This document shows positions 14,930 to 25,414 of a stretch of 64,000 nucleotides of DNA, one piece after another (the stretch's first letter is position 1; every line of letters begins with the position of its first letter). The notes beneath the pieces were generated by a model. The model ran no database searches. It was not told the origin of the DNA and saw only the letters and a program-made list of their open reading frames with translations. The stretch is from Streptomyces formicae. Lineage in GTDB: Bacteria > Actinomycetota > Actinomycetes > Streptomycetales > Streptomycetaceae. The DNA lies in NCBI RefSeq assembly GCF_022647665.1, contig NZ_CP071872.1:682001-746000 (forward strand), written 5' to 3'. The translations under genes and the position numbers were made by a program.

Positions 14930-15830
14930 GGTGGACGCGGCCGTTCCGAGGGTCCCGCAGCTCGAAGACGCCCTCGTCACCCTCGTCACCCTCACCCCCC
15001 ACGGCGTACTCGACGGTGCCGGGCAGCAGGACCGGGGCCCTGAACTCCGCCTCGGCGTAGCCGATCCCGCCTGGGTGCGGCCGTTCGGCCAGACAGCGGG
15101 CGAACGTCCACATGCCGTGCGCGACGGCCCGGCGGAAGCCGAAGGCGCGGGCGGTGAGCGCGTACAGATGGATGGGGTTGCGGTCGCCCGACGCGGCGGC
15201 GTACCGGCGCCCGAGGTCTGCGGGGAGCGGCCACCGTGCCTGGGCGGTCGTCGTCCCGGCCGTCGCTTCGGGCGGCGTCGTGCGTACCCCGTCCGCGCGG
15301 GCGTGCCGGTACAGGTAGCGGCTGCGCGACTCCCATACGAGCTCGCCGCCTTCGCCGCCCTCCCTGCCTTCGCTGCCCGCATCGCCTTCGCCGCCGAGCC
15401 GGGCTTCGGTCACCAACGTCACCTCCGTACCGCGCCGGTGCGGGCTCAGCCCGGCCGCGTACACGGTGAGGGCGGGGGAGTCGGTGGGCAGCAGCGGCCG
15501 GTGCCGGACGATCTCGATGTACGTGTGCACCAGCCCGAGCAGCGGCAGCGGGAACGCCCGCCCGGCCATCAGCCGCATCGCGAGCGGGAAGCCGAGGACG
15601 TGCGGGTACGTGAGCGGGAGCGCGCCGCTCTCGGAGAAGCCGCAGACGCGTGCGTACGCGGCGAGGCGCCCCGCGTCGACCGTCGCGGCCGGCACCACGA
15701 GCCGCGTCCGCGGCAGGGCGGCGCCGTCCCGCACACGGCACTTGAGCGGCGACGCGAGGGCTCCGCGCAGGAGGACGGGGCCGAGCGCGGGTGGTGCGGG
15801 CAGGGTGAGGGTCTCCATGGGCGTACTCAC
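14892..15830 (-). CDS. MaoC-like dehydratase / acyl-CoA hydratase
   Basis: A 312-aa double-hotdog protein. The C-terminal hotdog carries the hydratase-2 active-site motif AAASGDRNPIHLYALTARAF around residues 213-232 (catalytic Asp and His of the YxxxSGDxNPIH type), then GFRRAVAHGMW. It should hydrate a 2-enoyl thioester to the (R)-3-hydroxy form. The GTG start overlaps the FabG stop by 4 nt (GTGA), so the two are coupled on the minus strand, and the thiolase is divergent: three steps of one acyl thioester cycle. An acidic Gly/Glu repeat in a loop (residues 145-165) and in the tail comes from short DNA repeats. Confidence 0.85.
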   Translation of the reverse strand: MSTPMETLTLPAPPALGPVLLRGALASPLKCRVRDGAALPRTRLVVPAATVDAGRLAAYARVCGFSESGALPLTYPHVLGFPLAMRLMAGRAFPLPLLGLVHTYIEIVRHRPLLPTDSPALTVYAAGLSPHRRGTEVTLVTEARLGGEGDAGSEGREGGEGGELVWESRSRYLYRHARADGVRTTPPEATAGTTTAQARWPLPADLGRRYAAASGDRNPIHLYALTARAFGFRRAVAHGMWTFARCLAERPHPGGIGYAEAEFRAPVLLPGTVEYAVGGEGDEGDEGVFELRDPRNGRVHLTGRTATTARPA

Positions 15831-17236
15831 GCTCCCAGCAGGGACTGGCCGCAGACGCGGATCACCTGGCCGTTCACCGCGGCCGATGCCGGGTGGGACA
15901 GCCAGGCCGTCGTCTCCGCCACGTCGTCCGGGAGGCCGCCCTGGGCGAGGGAGTTCATGCGCCTGCCGGCCTCACGGATGAGGAAGGGGACCGCGGCGGT
16001 CATCCGGGTCTCGATGAAGCCGGGGGCCACGGCGTTGAGGGTCACGCCGTGGTCCGCGGCCGCGCGGGGGGCCAGGGAGCGGACCATGCCGATGATTCCG
16101 GCCTTGGAGGCCGCGTAGTTGGTCTGGCCGGTGTTGCCGGCGATGCCCGCGATGGAGGCGGTGGCGACGACACGGCCGCCCGGTCGCAGCGCGCCGGACT
16201 TCAGCAGGGCGTCGGTGGTGTCGAGCACCGCGGCGAGATTGACGTCGAGGACGGATGCCCACCGGTCCGCGGGCATGTTGGCGAGGCGGCGGTCCCGGGT
16301 GATGCCCGCGTTGTGGATCAGGATGTCGAGCCCGTCGCCGGTGGCCGAGGCCATCCGGTCGGCCGCGTCGGTCGCCGTGATGTCGAGCGGGAGCGCGCTG
16401 CCGCCCAGCGCCTCGGCGGTGCGGAGCAGATCGGTCTGGGCCGCGGGCACGTCGAGGCAGACGACGTGGGCGCCGTCGCGGGCGAGCGCCCCGGCGACGG
16501 CGGCGCCGATGCCGCGTGCGGCACCGGTGACGAGGGCGGTGCGCCCGGCCAGCGGCCGGGACCAGTCGGCGGGCGCGCTCACCGGCGCGTCCGCGATCTC
16601 GACGACCTGGCCGCTGATGTACGCGGACCTCGGCGACAGCAGGAAGCGCAGCGTCGACTCCGCTGCCTCGGCCGCCGCTGCCTTGGCCGCCGCTTTCGCC
16701 GCTGCCTCGGCCGTCGCTTTCGGTGCCGCTTCCGCCGGCGCGGCCGTCACCTGCGGCGAGCCGCACACGCGCACCAGATTGACCGTCCTGCCCCGTCCGA
16801 TCTCCTTGCCGAGGGAGCGGACGAACCCTTCCAACGCCTGCTGCGCGGCCGCCTGATGGTGGTCCGCCGCGGACGGCGGTGCGCCCAGCACCACGACGCG
16901 CCCGCTCGCCGCGACGGAACGTACGACGGGGTGCAGCGCCGCGTGCACCCCGGCGAGCGCGCCCGCCGTGGCGACTCGGGTCGCGTCCAGGACGACCGCG
17001 GCGGGCCGCTCGGACGCCGTGGCCACGGGCAGGCCCGTACGGGCGAGGACCGCGCCGAGCGCCGCGTCGGCCGGCCCGGCGGCCGTCAGGTGCAGCAACT
17101 CCCCGTCCAGCGACGGCCGCTCGGGCGACCAGCGCGGCAGGGCGGCCGGTTCCGGGAGCCCGAGGCGGTGCGTGAGGAACCGGCCGGGTGCCGTACGGGC
17201 GAAGCGCAGATAGCGGTCGGGGGTGCGGTCGGCCAT
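15827..17236 (-). CDS. Two-domain 3-oxoacyl-ACP/CoA reductase (FabG4-like SDR)
   Basis: A 469-aa protein, about twice the size of FabG. The N-terminal part (to residue 170) is a degenerate Rossmann-like domain; residues 175-200 are an Ala/Lys/Glu-rich helical linker. The C-terminal part is a full short-chain dehydrogenase: TGAARGIGAAV near 235 (NAD(P) binding), NAG near 305, and the catalytic Ser and Tyr-x3-Lys in TASIAGIAGNTGQTNYAASK near 360-380. High-molecular-weight FabG (FabG4) prefers NADH and CoA thioesters. It is followed with a 4-nt overlap by the MaoC gene. It would reduce the 3-oxoacyl product or oxidise 3-hydroxyacyl-CoA, depending on flux. Confidence 0.9.
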   Translation of the reverse strand: MADRTPDRYLRFARTAPGRFLTHRLGLPEPAALPRWSPERPSLDGELLHLTAAGPADAALGAVLARTGLPVATASERPAAVVLDATRVATAGALAGVHAALHPVVRSVAASGRVVVLGAPPSAADHHQAAAQQALEGFVRSLGKEIGRGRTVNLVRVCGSPQVTAAPAEAAPKATAEAAAKAAAKAAAAEAAESTLRFLLSPRSAYISGQVVEIADAPVSAPADWSRPLAGRTALVTGAARGIGAAVAGALARDGAHVVCLDVPAAQTDLLRTAEALGGSALPLDITATDAADRMASATGDGLDILIHNAGITRDRRLANMPADRWASVLDVNLAAVLDTTDALLKSGALRPGGRVVATASIAGIAGNTGQTNYAASKAGIIGMVRSLAPRAAADHGVTLNAVAPGFIETRMTAAVPFLIREAGRRMNSLAQGGLPDDVAETTAWLSHPASAAVNGQVIRVCGQSLLGA

Positions 17237-17280
17237 GGTTGTCCGGACTCCCAGCTGGGTCGTAGATTTACGCCAAGTTT

Positions 17281-17302
17281 TTACTCCAGAGTAAGGTTAC
17301 TC
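17281..17302. promoter_or_regulatory. Operator candidate TTACTC-CA-GAGTAA plus third half-site
   Basis: A perfect 6-bp inverted repeat with a 2-bp centre lies at 17281-17294 and a third TTACTC half-site at 17297-17302. It sits between the divergent FabG (17236) and thiolase (17324) starts. TAAGGT (17292-17297), inside the array, could be the thiolase -10. The nearby TetR protein is the obvious candidate ligand. Confidence 0.6.
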
Positions 17303-17323
17303 AAGGGTCAGGAGCTGGTCGAG

Positions 17324-18586
17324 ATGTACTTCCGTGAGATCCGCAGGGTCGCGATCGTCGGCGGCAGCCGCATCCCGTTCGCCCGCTCCGACGGCCCCTA
17401 CGCCACCGCCTCCAACCAGGAGCTGCTCACCGCCGCCCTGGACGGCCTCGTGGAGCGGTACGGCCTCCAGGCGCCGGGCGCGGTGGGCGAGTTCGTCGCG
17501 GGCGCGGTCCTCAAGCACAGCCGCGACTTCAACCTCGCCCGCGAGACCGTCCTCGGCTCGGCCCTCGACCCGCACACCCCCGCGTACGACATCCAGCAGG
17601 CGTGCGGCACCGGCCTCCAGGCCGTCATCGCCGCTGCCAACAAGATCGCGCTCGGCGTGATCGGCTCCGCGGTCGCGGGCGGCGCGGACACCACCAGCGA
17701 CGCGCCGCTCGGTGTCAACGACGAGCTGCGCAGACTGCTCCTCGAAGCCCGCCGCGCGAAGAGCACGGGCGGCAGGCTCAGGGCCCTGGCCCGGGTGCGC
17801 CCGAAACACCTCGTCCCTGACATCCCGCGCAACGCCGAGCCGCGCACCGGTCTGTCCATGGGCGAGCACGCCGCGATCACCGCCCGGAAGTGGGGCGTCT
17901 CCCGCGAGGCCCAGGACGAACTGGCAGCCACCAGCCACCAGCGGCTCGCCGCCGCGTACGAGCGCGGCTTCCTGAACGACCTCGTCGTCCCCTACCGCGG
18001 TCTGGCCAGGGACCAGAACCTGCGCCCCGGCTCGACGACGGAGAAGCTCGCCACGCTGAAGCCCGTCTTCGGTACGGACCACGAGAACGCGACGATGGCC
18101 GCCGGGAACTCCACGCCGCTGACGGACGGCGCCGCCGTCGTGCTCCTCGCGAGCGAGGAGTGGGCGCGTGAGCGGGGGCTCGACGTCCTCGCCCACCTCA
18201 CGGCGTACGAGACGGCCGCGGTGGACTACGTGGACGGGGACGAGGGGCTGCTGATGGCGCCCGCGCACGCCGTCCCCCGGATGCTGGAGCGCGCCGGGCT
18301 CGGCATCGGGGACTTCGACCTCGTCGAGATCCACGAGGCGTTCGCCTCCCAGGTGCTCGCCACCCTCGCGGCCTGGGAGAAGCAGGGGCTCGCTCCGGTG
18401 GACCGGGCGCGGCTGAACGTCGCGGGTTCGTCCCTGGCCACCGGCCACCCCTTCGCGGCCACCGGCGCCCGTATCGTCGCCACGCTCGCCAAGCTGCTCG
18501 CCGAACGGGGTGAGCCGGGGCGCGGCCTGGTCTCCGTCTGTGCGGCCGGGGGCCAGGGCGTCACGGCGATCCTGGAGCGGCCGTAG
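17324..18586 (+). CDS. Acetyl-CoA C-acyltransferase (thiolase)
   Basis: A 420-aa thiolase of the FadA/FadI type. All active-site elements are seen: nucleophile Cys in QQACGTGLQAV near residue 92, NEAF-type loop as IHEAFASQ near 338, His in ATGHPFAATGARI near 377, and the second Cys in SVCAAGGQG near 407. It condenses or cleaves 3-oxoacyl-CoA. ATG 17324 follows GGAG. Divergent from FabG and MaoC over a shared operator, it completes a set able to run fatty acyl chain degradation or short elongation. The 9-bp tandem repeat CCCACGGGG begins right after its stop. Confidence 0.92.
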   Translation: MYFREIRRVAIVGGSRIPFARSDGPYATASNQELLTAALDGLVERYGLQAPGAVGEFVAGAVLKHSRDFNLARETVLGSALDPHTPAYDIQQACGTGLQAVIAAANKIALGVIGSAVAGGADTTSDAPLGVNDELRRLLLEARRAKSTGGRLRALARVRPKHLVPDIPRNAEPRTGLSMGEHAAITARKWGVSREAQDELAATSHQRLAAAYERGFLNDLVVPYRGLARDQNLRPGSTTEKLATLKPVFGTDHENATMAAGNSTPLTDGAAVVLLASEEWARERGLDVLAHLTAYETAAVDYVDGDEGLLMAPAHAVPRMLERAGLGIGDFDLVEIHEAFASQVLATLAAWEKQGLAPVDRARLNVAGSSLATGHPFAATGARIVATLAKLLAERGEPGRGLVSVCAAGGQGVTAILERP

Positions 18587-18588
18587 GG

Positions 18589-18615
18589 CCCACGGGGCCC
18601 ACGGGGCCCACGGGG
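18589..18615. repeat. 9-bp tandem repeat after the thiolase stop
   Basis: CCCACGGGG is repeated three times without mismatch, starting 3 nt after the TAG stop. Confidence 0.85.
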
Positions 18616-18642
18616 CGACCGGGCCCGGTGGCCGGTCAGGGC

Positions 18643-18685
18643 CAGACGTGGGTGAGCCGCCCCGGTCAGACGTGGGTGAGCCGCC
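18643..18685. repeat. 19-bp direct repeat at the 3' end of the DUF1992 gene
   Basis: CAGACGTGGGTGAGCCGCC occurs at 18643-18661 and 18667-18685, 24 bp apart. The second copy encodes the last residues of the minus-strand protein, and the stop (18666-18668) overlaps its edge; the other copy is an untranslated duplicate. Confidence 0.85.
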
Positions 18686-19064
18686 AGTCCCGCAGCACCG
18701 CGTCCACGTCGTACGGCGCCAGCCTGAGCGGCGGGCCCTGGGGCGGGCGGTGCAGCGCCGCGGTGATCTTGGCGTTGATGTCCTCGATGATGCGGCGCAC
18801 CGCGGCCTCGGACGGGGCCCGGCGGGCCGCTTCCAGCGCGTCCTCCGCCTTCTTGCGCAGGGCGAGGGAAGGCGGCAGGTACGAAAGGCCCTCGCGGTGC
18901 ATCTTGCCCTTGATCCACCACATGTCGTCGTACGCGTCGCCGCTCTCCGGCAGGGGCATGCCCATGCCGGGCAGATCCTTGAAGTCGCCGCGCTCCGTCG
19001 CTTCCTGGATCTGCTTGTCGACCCACGACTCGAAGCTGACGCCTGGCGGCTTACGCTCGGTCAT
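18666..19064 (-). CDS. DUF1992 (DnaJC28-like conserved domain) protein
   Basis: A 132-aa protein starting MTERKPPGVSFESWVDKQI. The DUF1992 signature is clear: FESWVDKQIQEATERGDFKD followed by LPGMGMPLP. This domain is the conserved part of DnaJ subfamily C member 28 and is common as a stand-alone protein in bacteria; its molecular role is not established. No J-domain (HPD) is present. It lies convergent with the thiolase and divergent from a GNAT gene. Confidence 0.85.
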   Translation of the reverse strand: MTERKPPGVSFESWVDKQIQEATERGDFKDLPGMGMPLPESGDAYDDMWWIKGKMHREGLSYLPPSLALRKKAEDALEAARRAPSEAAVRRIIEDINAKITAALHRPPQGPPLRLAPYDVDAVLRDWRLTHV

Positions 19065-19131
19065 GTCTCCAGAGTAGGAGAAATACGCCTTTCCATGGGG
19101 TCTTCCTCCGGGTCTCTGCGAGACTCGAAGG

Positions 19132-19617
19132 GTGCTGATCAGGGACGCGAAGAGCGACGACTGGGACCGTATCTGGCCGTTCTGGCAGCGGATCGTGGCG
19201 ACGGGGGAGACCTACACCTGGGACCCGGACACGCCCGAGCCGGCCGCCCGCGCGCTGTGGATGGCGCCTGCGAACCGGGTGTTCGTGGCGGAGGACCCTG
19301 AGGGCGGCGCGGTCGTCGCGTCGGCGTATCTGCGGTCCAACTACGGCGGCCCGGCCGCGCACATCGCCAACGCCGCGTTCATGGTCGATCCGGAGCGGGC
19401 GGGGCGGGGGACCGGGCGGCGGCTGGCCGAGCACGTGCTGGAGCGGGCGCGGGCCGACGGGTACACGGGGATGGTCTTCAACGCGGTCGTGGAGACCAAT
19501 CCGGCGGTGCGGCTCTGGGAGTCGCTGGGTTTCCGGATCCTCGGAACCGTGCCGGGCGCCTTCCGGCATCCGGTTCACGGCCCGGTCGGGCTGAACATCA
19601 TGTTCCGGGAGCTGTGA
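19132..19617 (+). CDS. GNAT family N-acetyltransferase
   Basis: A 161-aa GNAT protein starting at GTG (MLIRDAKSDDWDRIWPFWQR). Acetyl-CoA loop: FMVDPERAGRGTGRRLAEHV around residues 83-102 (R-x-x-G-x-G). The C-terminal catalytic/dimer segment is NPAVRLWESLGFRILGTVPG and it ends in HPVHGPVGLNIMFREL, typical of the small-molecule N-acetyltransferase subgroup that includes phosphinothricin acetyltransferase-like enzymes. Substrate unknown. No ribosome site is evident, so it may be leaderless. Confidence 0.85.
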   Translation: MLIRDAKSDDWDRIWPFWQRIVATGETYTWDPDTPEPAARALWMAPANRVFVAEDPEGGAVVASAYLRSNYGGPAAHIANAAFMVDPERAGRGTGRRLAEHVLERARADGYTGMVFNAVVETNPAVRLWESLGFRILGTVPGAFRHPVHGPVGLNIMFREL

Positions 19618-19680
19618 CAGCCCCTTGGGGGACAAGCCCCATAAAGGCGTCGGCCGGCCTGTGGAGTCAGCTCAAAAGGC

Positions 19681-19721
19681 AGGAGCCCCGTTCCGTACAG
19701 AATGTACGGAACGGGGCTCCT
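19681..19721 (-). terminator. Intrinsic terminator of the cold-shock gene
   Basis: A perfect 19-bp stem (19681-19699 with 19703-19721) with a GAA/TTC loop. On the minus strand it is followed by GCCTTTTGA, giving a short U-run. It also faces the GNAT stop and could work in both directions. Confidence 0.9.
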
Positions 19722-19762
19722 TGGGTACTGCTAAGTCGTGCGCGATCGCCGACCCGGGCAAC

Positions 19763-19966
19763 TTAGGCCGGGGTGACGTTCTCCGCCTGGGGGCCCTTCG
19801 GGCCCTGGGTGACGTCGAAGTTCACGACCTGGTTCTCCTCGAGCGAGCGGAAACCAGACGCGTTGATCGCGGAGTAGTGGACGAAGACATCCGGGCCGCC
19901 GCCGTCCTGGGCGATGAAGCCGAAGCCCTTTTCAGCGTTGAACCACTTGACGGTTCCGGTAGCCAT
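19763..19966 (-). CDS. CspA-family cold shock protein
   Basis: A 67-aa single cold-shock domain, full length: [20 protein letters not shown], with RNP1 KGFGFI at residues 13-18 and RNP2 VFVHY at 27-31. It binds single-stranded RNA/DNA as an RNA chaperone. The ATG at 19966 has a consensus AGGAGG 7 nt upstream. The 5' leader is long and carries an inverted repeat with a T-rich tail; an intrinsic terminator lies 42 nt after the stop. Streptomyces genomes carry several such genes, so a cold-specific role cannot be assumed. Confidence 0.95.
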   Translation of the reverse strand: MATGTVKWFNAEKGFGFIAQDGGGPDVFVHYSAINASGFRSLEENQVVNFDVTQGPKGPQAENVTPA

Positions 19967-20029
19967 AAGCCCTCCTTGGGCCAAAGGGTTGCCCTGCTCC
20001 AGAACCTGCAAACAAGTCTGAAAAACAAA

Positions 20030-20057
20030 AGCCTGCGGGTTACATGCTCCGCAGGCT
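20030..20057 (-). promoter_or_regulatory. Inverted repeat with T-rich tail upstream of the cold-shock gene
   Basis: AGCCTGCGG and CCGCAGGCT form a perfect 9-bp stem with a 10-nt loop. Read on the minus strand it continues into TTTTGTTTTTC, the form of an intrinsic terminator/attenuator 64 nt before the csp ATG. It overlaps the -10 of the nearest promoter candidate. Confidence 0.55.
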
Positions 20058-20085
20058 CTGTACTGCAAGGGAAACCAAACTGCAA
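20057..20085 (-). promoter_or_regulatory. Promoter candidate of the cold-shock gene
   Basis: On the minus strand TTGCAG (20085-20080) and TACAGA (20062-20057) are 17 bp apart. Transcription would then start near 20050, giving a leader of about 85 nt. If a promoter farther upstream is used, the hairpin at 20030-20057 would be fully transcribed. Confidence 0.45.
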
Positions 20086-20203
20086 CTTGCGTCGAGCGTA
20101 GCACGCAGGGTGTTCGCATGGGTAGAGGGAAAGATCACGTCACCCGGATGTTTGATGCCCGCTTGACATGCTGACGGTCGCGGCGCGCCGCACCCCGCTC
20201 ATT

Positions 20204-22211
<2,008 letters not shown>

Positions 22212-22409
22212 ACCGGACTCCGATGGTTTGCCATGGTTCAGTGCAAGGTGTGCGATTTACGCCCAGGGAGATGAGGGCCGCGGCCGATCGGTTGGCCCGG
22301 AGACGGAACGGATCCCGGTGATGCGGCCCACGCCGCGCTCTACGCTGTCCCGGACGGGCGTCGAGTCCCGGACGGACATCGCGGAAGCCGGGCGGAATCG
22401 GGGGAGTTC

Positions 22410-24065
22410 ATGCATCCGCTGGAGGCGGGCGAGCCGGGGACCATCGGTGCGTACCGGCTGCTCGGACGGCTCGGCGCGGGCGGTATGGGCCGGGTGTATC
22501 TGGCGCGTTCCGAGGGCGGCCGCACCGTCGCGGTCAAGGTCGTCCATCCGCACTTCGCGCTCGACGAGCAGTTCAGGGAGCGGTTCCGGCGCGAGGTGGC
22601 GGCGGCGCGGCGGGTGGGCGGCGAGTGGACGGCGCCGGTGCTGGACGCCGACCCGGACGCCCCCGTGCCCTGGGTGGCCACCGGCTATGTGGCGGGCCCT
22701 TCGCTGGGGCAGGCCGTCACGGAGCACGGGCCGCTGCCGGAGCACACCGTACGGACGCTGGGCGCGGGGCTCGCGGAGGCGCTGGCGGCCGTACACGCGC
22801 TGGACCTGGTCCACCGGGACGTCAAACCGTCGAACGTGCTGCTCACCCTCGACGGCCCCCGCCTCATCGACTTCGGCATCGCACGGGCGACGGACGGCAC
22901 CGCCTCGCTCACCACGACCGGCGTCTCCGTCGGATCCCCCGGCTACATGGCGCCCGAACAGATCCTCGGCCAGGGCGGCGTGACGGGGGCGGCCGACGTC
23001 TTCTCGCTGGGCGCGGTCCTCGCGTACGCGGCCACGGGCGCCGCCCCCTTCCCGGGCGACTCGTCGGCGGCGCTGCTCTACAAGGTGGTCCACGAGGAGC
23101 CCGAACTGGGCTTCCTGGCGGGGGAGCTGCGGGACGTCGTCGCCGCCTGCCTCGCCAAGGATCCGTCCGCGCGGCCCGCCCCGCGGGAGCTGGCCGCCCG
23201 GCTCGCCCCGGGCGGCGGGGGCACGGGGGCGCTGGTGGCTGCGGGCTGGCTGCCGGGGGCGCTGGTGGAGCAGGTGAGCCGGGCCGCGGTACGGCTGCTC
23301 GACCTGGAGCCGGCCCCGCAGGATCCGGCGGGGTCGGGGCCCGTGCCGTTCACGAGCCATGCGGTGGGGGAGTTCGGCCCGCCGATCGAGCCGGCACCGA
23401 TCGAGCCGGCACCGATGGCGACCGCGCCGTCGGTGGCCGATGCCGTACCGCCGCAGCGAGAGCGTTCCGACGGCCGTCCTGACGGACGCCTGTCCGTCTC
23501 GGTGACCACCAGTACGGAACGCGGCAGGCCCGGCGGCGCCCGCAAGGTGAGCTGCACGGTCGCGCTCGCCGTCGCGGGCGCGCTGGCCGCGGTGACGGTC
23601 GGCGCGGGCCTCCTCTTCGATCTCTTCCCGGGCGGCGGCCACAAGGACACCGCCAACGAGCCGCCGAACTCGTCGGCCTCCGGCACGCCGGCGGACGGGG
23701 CCTCGCGCGCGGCGAAGGACGTGCCGAAGGCGTTCGTCGGGACCTGGGAAGGGGAGATCACCGCCGCCGGGCTGCCCGCCGGCACCATGAAGGTCACCAT
23801 CAAGGCGGGGCGCACCGGCCAGCAGATCGGCACGGCCGAACAGACCGACATCCTCGGCAACTTCATCTGCGAGGACCTCCTCACCGCGACCAGCGCCGAC
23901 GCGGGGACCCTCGTCGTCGACGCCGAGCGCGGCCCGCGCAGCCAGGGCATGTGCACGGAGAGCACGAAGGGCCTGCGGCTGGAGCTGAGCGGCGGTTCCC
24001 TGCGGTACGTCTCCGCCGACGCGCGCGCCGGAAAACCCACGGGCGAGCTGGCCAGGCGGCGCTGA
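22410..24065 (+). CDS. Membrane Ser/Thr protein kinase (PknB-type)
   Basis: A 551-aa receptor-like kinase. The kinase domain is residues 13-270: Gly-rich loop LGRLGAGGMGRVY, Lys in VAVKVV near 42, catalytic HRDVKPSNVL near 136, IDFGIA near 155 and MAPEQ near 180. A Pro/Ser-rich linker follows. One TM segment (about residues 384-406, TVALAVAGALAAVTVGAGLL) leads to an extracytoplasmic domain of about 140 residues with two Cys (NFICEDLL and QGMCTES) and no recognised fold; PASTA repeats are absent. It could sense envelope state and signal inward. The ATG follows CGGGGGAG. Its stop lies within a 21-bp tandem repeat. Confidence 0.93.
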   Translation: MHPLEAGEPGTIGAYRLLGRLGAGGMGRVYLARSEGGRTVAVKVVHPHFALDEQFRERFRREVAAARRVGGEWTAPVLDADPDAPVPWVATGYVAGPSLGQAVTEHGPLPEHTVRTLGAGLAEALAAVHALDLVHRDVKPSNVLLTLDGPRLIDFGIARATDGTASLTTTGVSVGSPGYMAPEQILGQGGVTGAADVFSLGAVLAYAATGAAPFPGDSSAALLYKVVHEEPELGFLAGELRDVVAACLAKDPSARPAPRELAARLAPGGGGTGALVAAGWLPGALVEQVSRAAVRLLDLEPAPQDPAGSGPVPFTSHAVGEFGPPIEPAPIEPAPMATAPSVADAVPPQRERSDGRPDGRLSVSVTTSTERGRPGGARKVSCTVALAVAGALAAVTVGAGLLFDLFPGGGHKDTANEPPNSSASGTPADGASRAAKDVPKAFVGTWEGEITAAGLPAGTMKVTIKAGRTGQQIGTAEQTDILGNFICEDLLTATSADAGTLVVDAERGPRSQGMCTESTKGLRLELSGGSLRYVSADARAGKPTGELARRR

Positions 24066-24113
24066 GGCAGGATGGGGCGGCGCCGAGGCAGGCTCAGGCG
24101 GCGCCGAGGCGGC
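24057..24113. repeat. 21-bp tandem repeat spanning the kinase stop
   Basis: Copies begin at 24057, 24078 and 24099 with core CGGCGCYGAGGCAGG. The kinase TGA (24063-24065) is inside the first copy; in the later copies CTGA became CCGA. Confidence 0.85.
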
Positions 24114-24207
24114 AGTGCGTCGCACTGGGGCAGCCGCGCTGAGCCGGCCGAAAGTGCTGGCGTAGGCTGTTTCGGACCGTCCAGACCCCGCCGAAAGGTG
24201 ACTCCCG

Positions 24208-25407
24208 GTGACCGAGAAGGCCGACCTTCAGTCCGTCCTGGACCGCGCCGCCGCGGGCGGGCGGATCACCCCCGACGAGGCGCTCGGCCTCTACCGGTCC
24301 GCGCCCCTGCACGCGCTGGGCGCTGCCGCCGATGCCGTTCGCCGCCGCCGGTACGCCGGGACCGAGCACATCGCGACGTACATCATCGAGCGGAACATCA
24401 ACTACACCAACGTCTGCGTCACGGCCTGCAAGTTCTGCGCCTTCTACGCCGCGCCCAAGGACACCGCCAAGGGCTGGACCCGCGACCTCGACGACATCCT
24501 GCGGCGCTGCGCCGAGACCGTCGAACTGGGCGGCACCCAGATCATGTTCCAGGGCGGCCACCACCCGGACTACGGCGTCGAGTACTACGAGAAGCACTTC
24601 TCGGCCATCAAGCGGGAGTTCCCGCAGCTGGTCATCCACTCCCTCGGTGCCTCCGAGGTCGAGCACATGGCCCGGATCTCCGGCGTCTCCGCCGAGGAGG
24701 CCATCCAGCGCATCCACGCGGCCGGGCTCGACTCCTTCGCGGGCGCCGGCGCCGAGTTGCTCCCCGAGCGGCCGCGCAAGGCGATCGCGCCGCTGAAGGA
24801 GTCCGGCGAGCGCTGGCTGGAGATCATGGAGGCCGCGCACCGGCTGGGCGTCGAGTCGACGTCCACGATGCTGATGGGCACCGGCGAGACCAACGCCGAG
24901 CGCATCGAACACATGCGGATGATCCGGGACGTACAGGACCGGACAGGTGGCTTCCGGGCCTTCATCCCGTACACGTACCAGCCGGAGAACAACCACCTCA
25001 AGGGCCGCACCCAGGCCACGATCTTCGAGTACCTGCGGATGATCGCGATCGCCCGGCTCTTCTTCGACAACGTCGCCCACATCCAGGGCTCGTGGCTGAC
25101 CACCGGCAAGGAGATCGGCCAGCTGTCGCTGCACTACGGCGCGGACGACCTGGGCTCGATCATGCTGGAGGAGAACGTCGTCTCCTCGGCCGGCGCCAAG
25201 CACCGCTCCAACCGCCAGGAGATCATCGACCTGATCCGCAAGGCGGGCCGCGTCCCGGCGCAGCGGGCGACGACGTACGAGCACATCGTCGTCCACGAGG
25301 ACCCGGCCGACGACCCGGTCGACGAGAGGGTCGCCTCGCACATCTCCTCGACGGCGATCGAAGGCGGCACGGCGCATCCGGAACTGAAGCTCCTGAACGC
25401 GAACTGA
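24208..25407 (+). CDS. mqnC: Cyclic dehypoxanthinyl futalosine synthase MqnC (radical SAM)
   Basis: A 399-aa radical SAM enzyme that cyclises dehypoxanthine futalosine. The cluster motif CVTACKFC (C-x3-C-x2-C) is near residue 70 in NYTNVCVTACKFCAFYAAP; other family blocks are MFQGGHHPDYGVEYYE and FIPYTYQPENNHLKGRTQAT. It is distinguished from MqnE by these motifs. GTG 24208 has GAAAGGTGA upstream, and a TAGGCT -10-like box lies at about 24163. The mqnB product that makes its substrate is not encoded here. The downstream gene starts 7 nt after the stop. Confidence 0.95.
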   Translation: MTEKADLQSVLDRAAAGGRITPDEALGLYRSAPLHALGAAADAVRRRRYAGTEHIATYIIERNINYTNVCVTACKFCAFYAAPKDTAKGWTRDLDDILRRCAETVELGGTQIMFQGGHHPDYGVEYYEKHFSAIKREFPQLVIHSLGASEVEHMARISGVSAEEAIQRIHAAGLDSFAGAGAELLPERPRKAIAPLKESGERWLEIMEAAHRLGVESTSTMLMGTGETNAERIEHMRMIRDVQDRTGGFRAFIPYTYQPENNHLKGRTQATIFEYLRMIAIARLFFDNVAHIQGSWLTTGKEIGQLSLHYGADDLGSIMLEENVVSSAGAKHRSNRQEIIDLIRKAGRVPAQRATTYEHIVVHEDPADDPVDERVASHISSTAIEGGTAHPELKLLNAN

Positions 25408-25414
25408 CGTCGTC

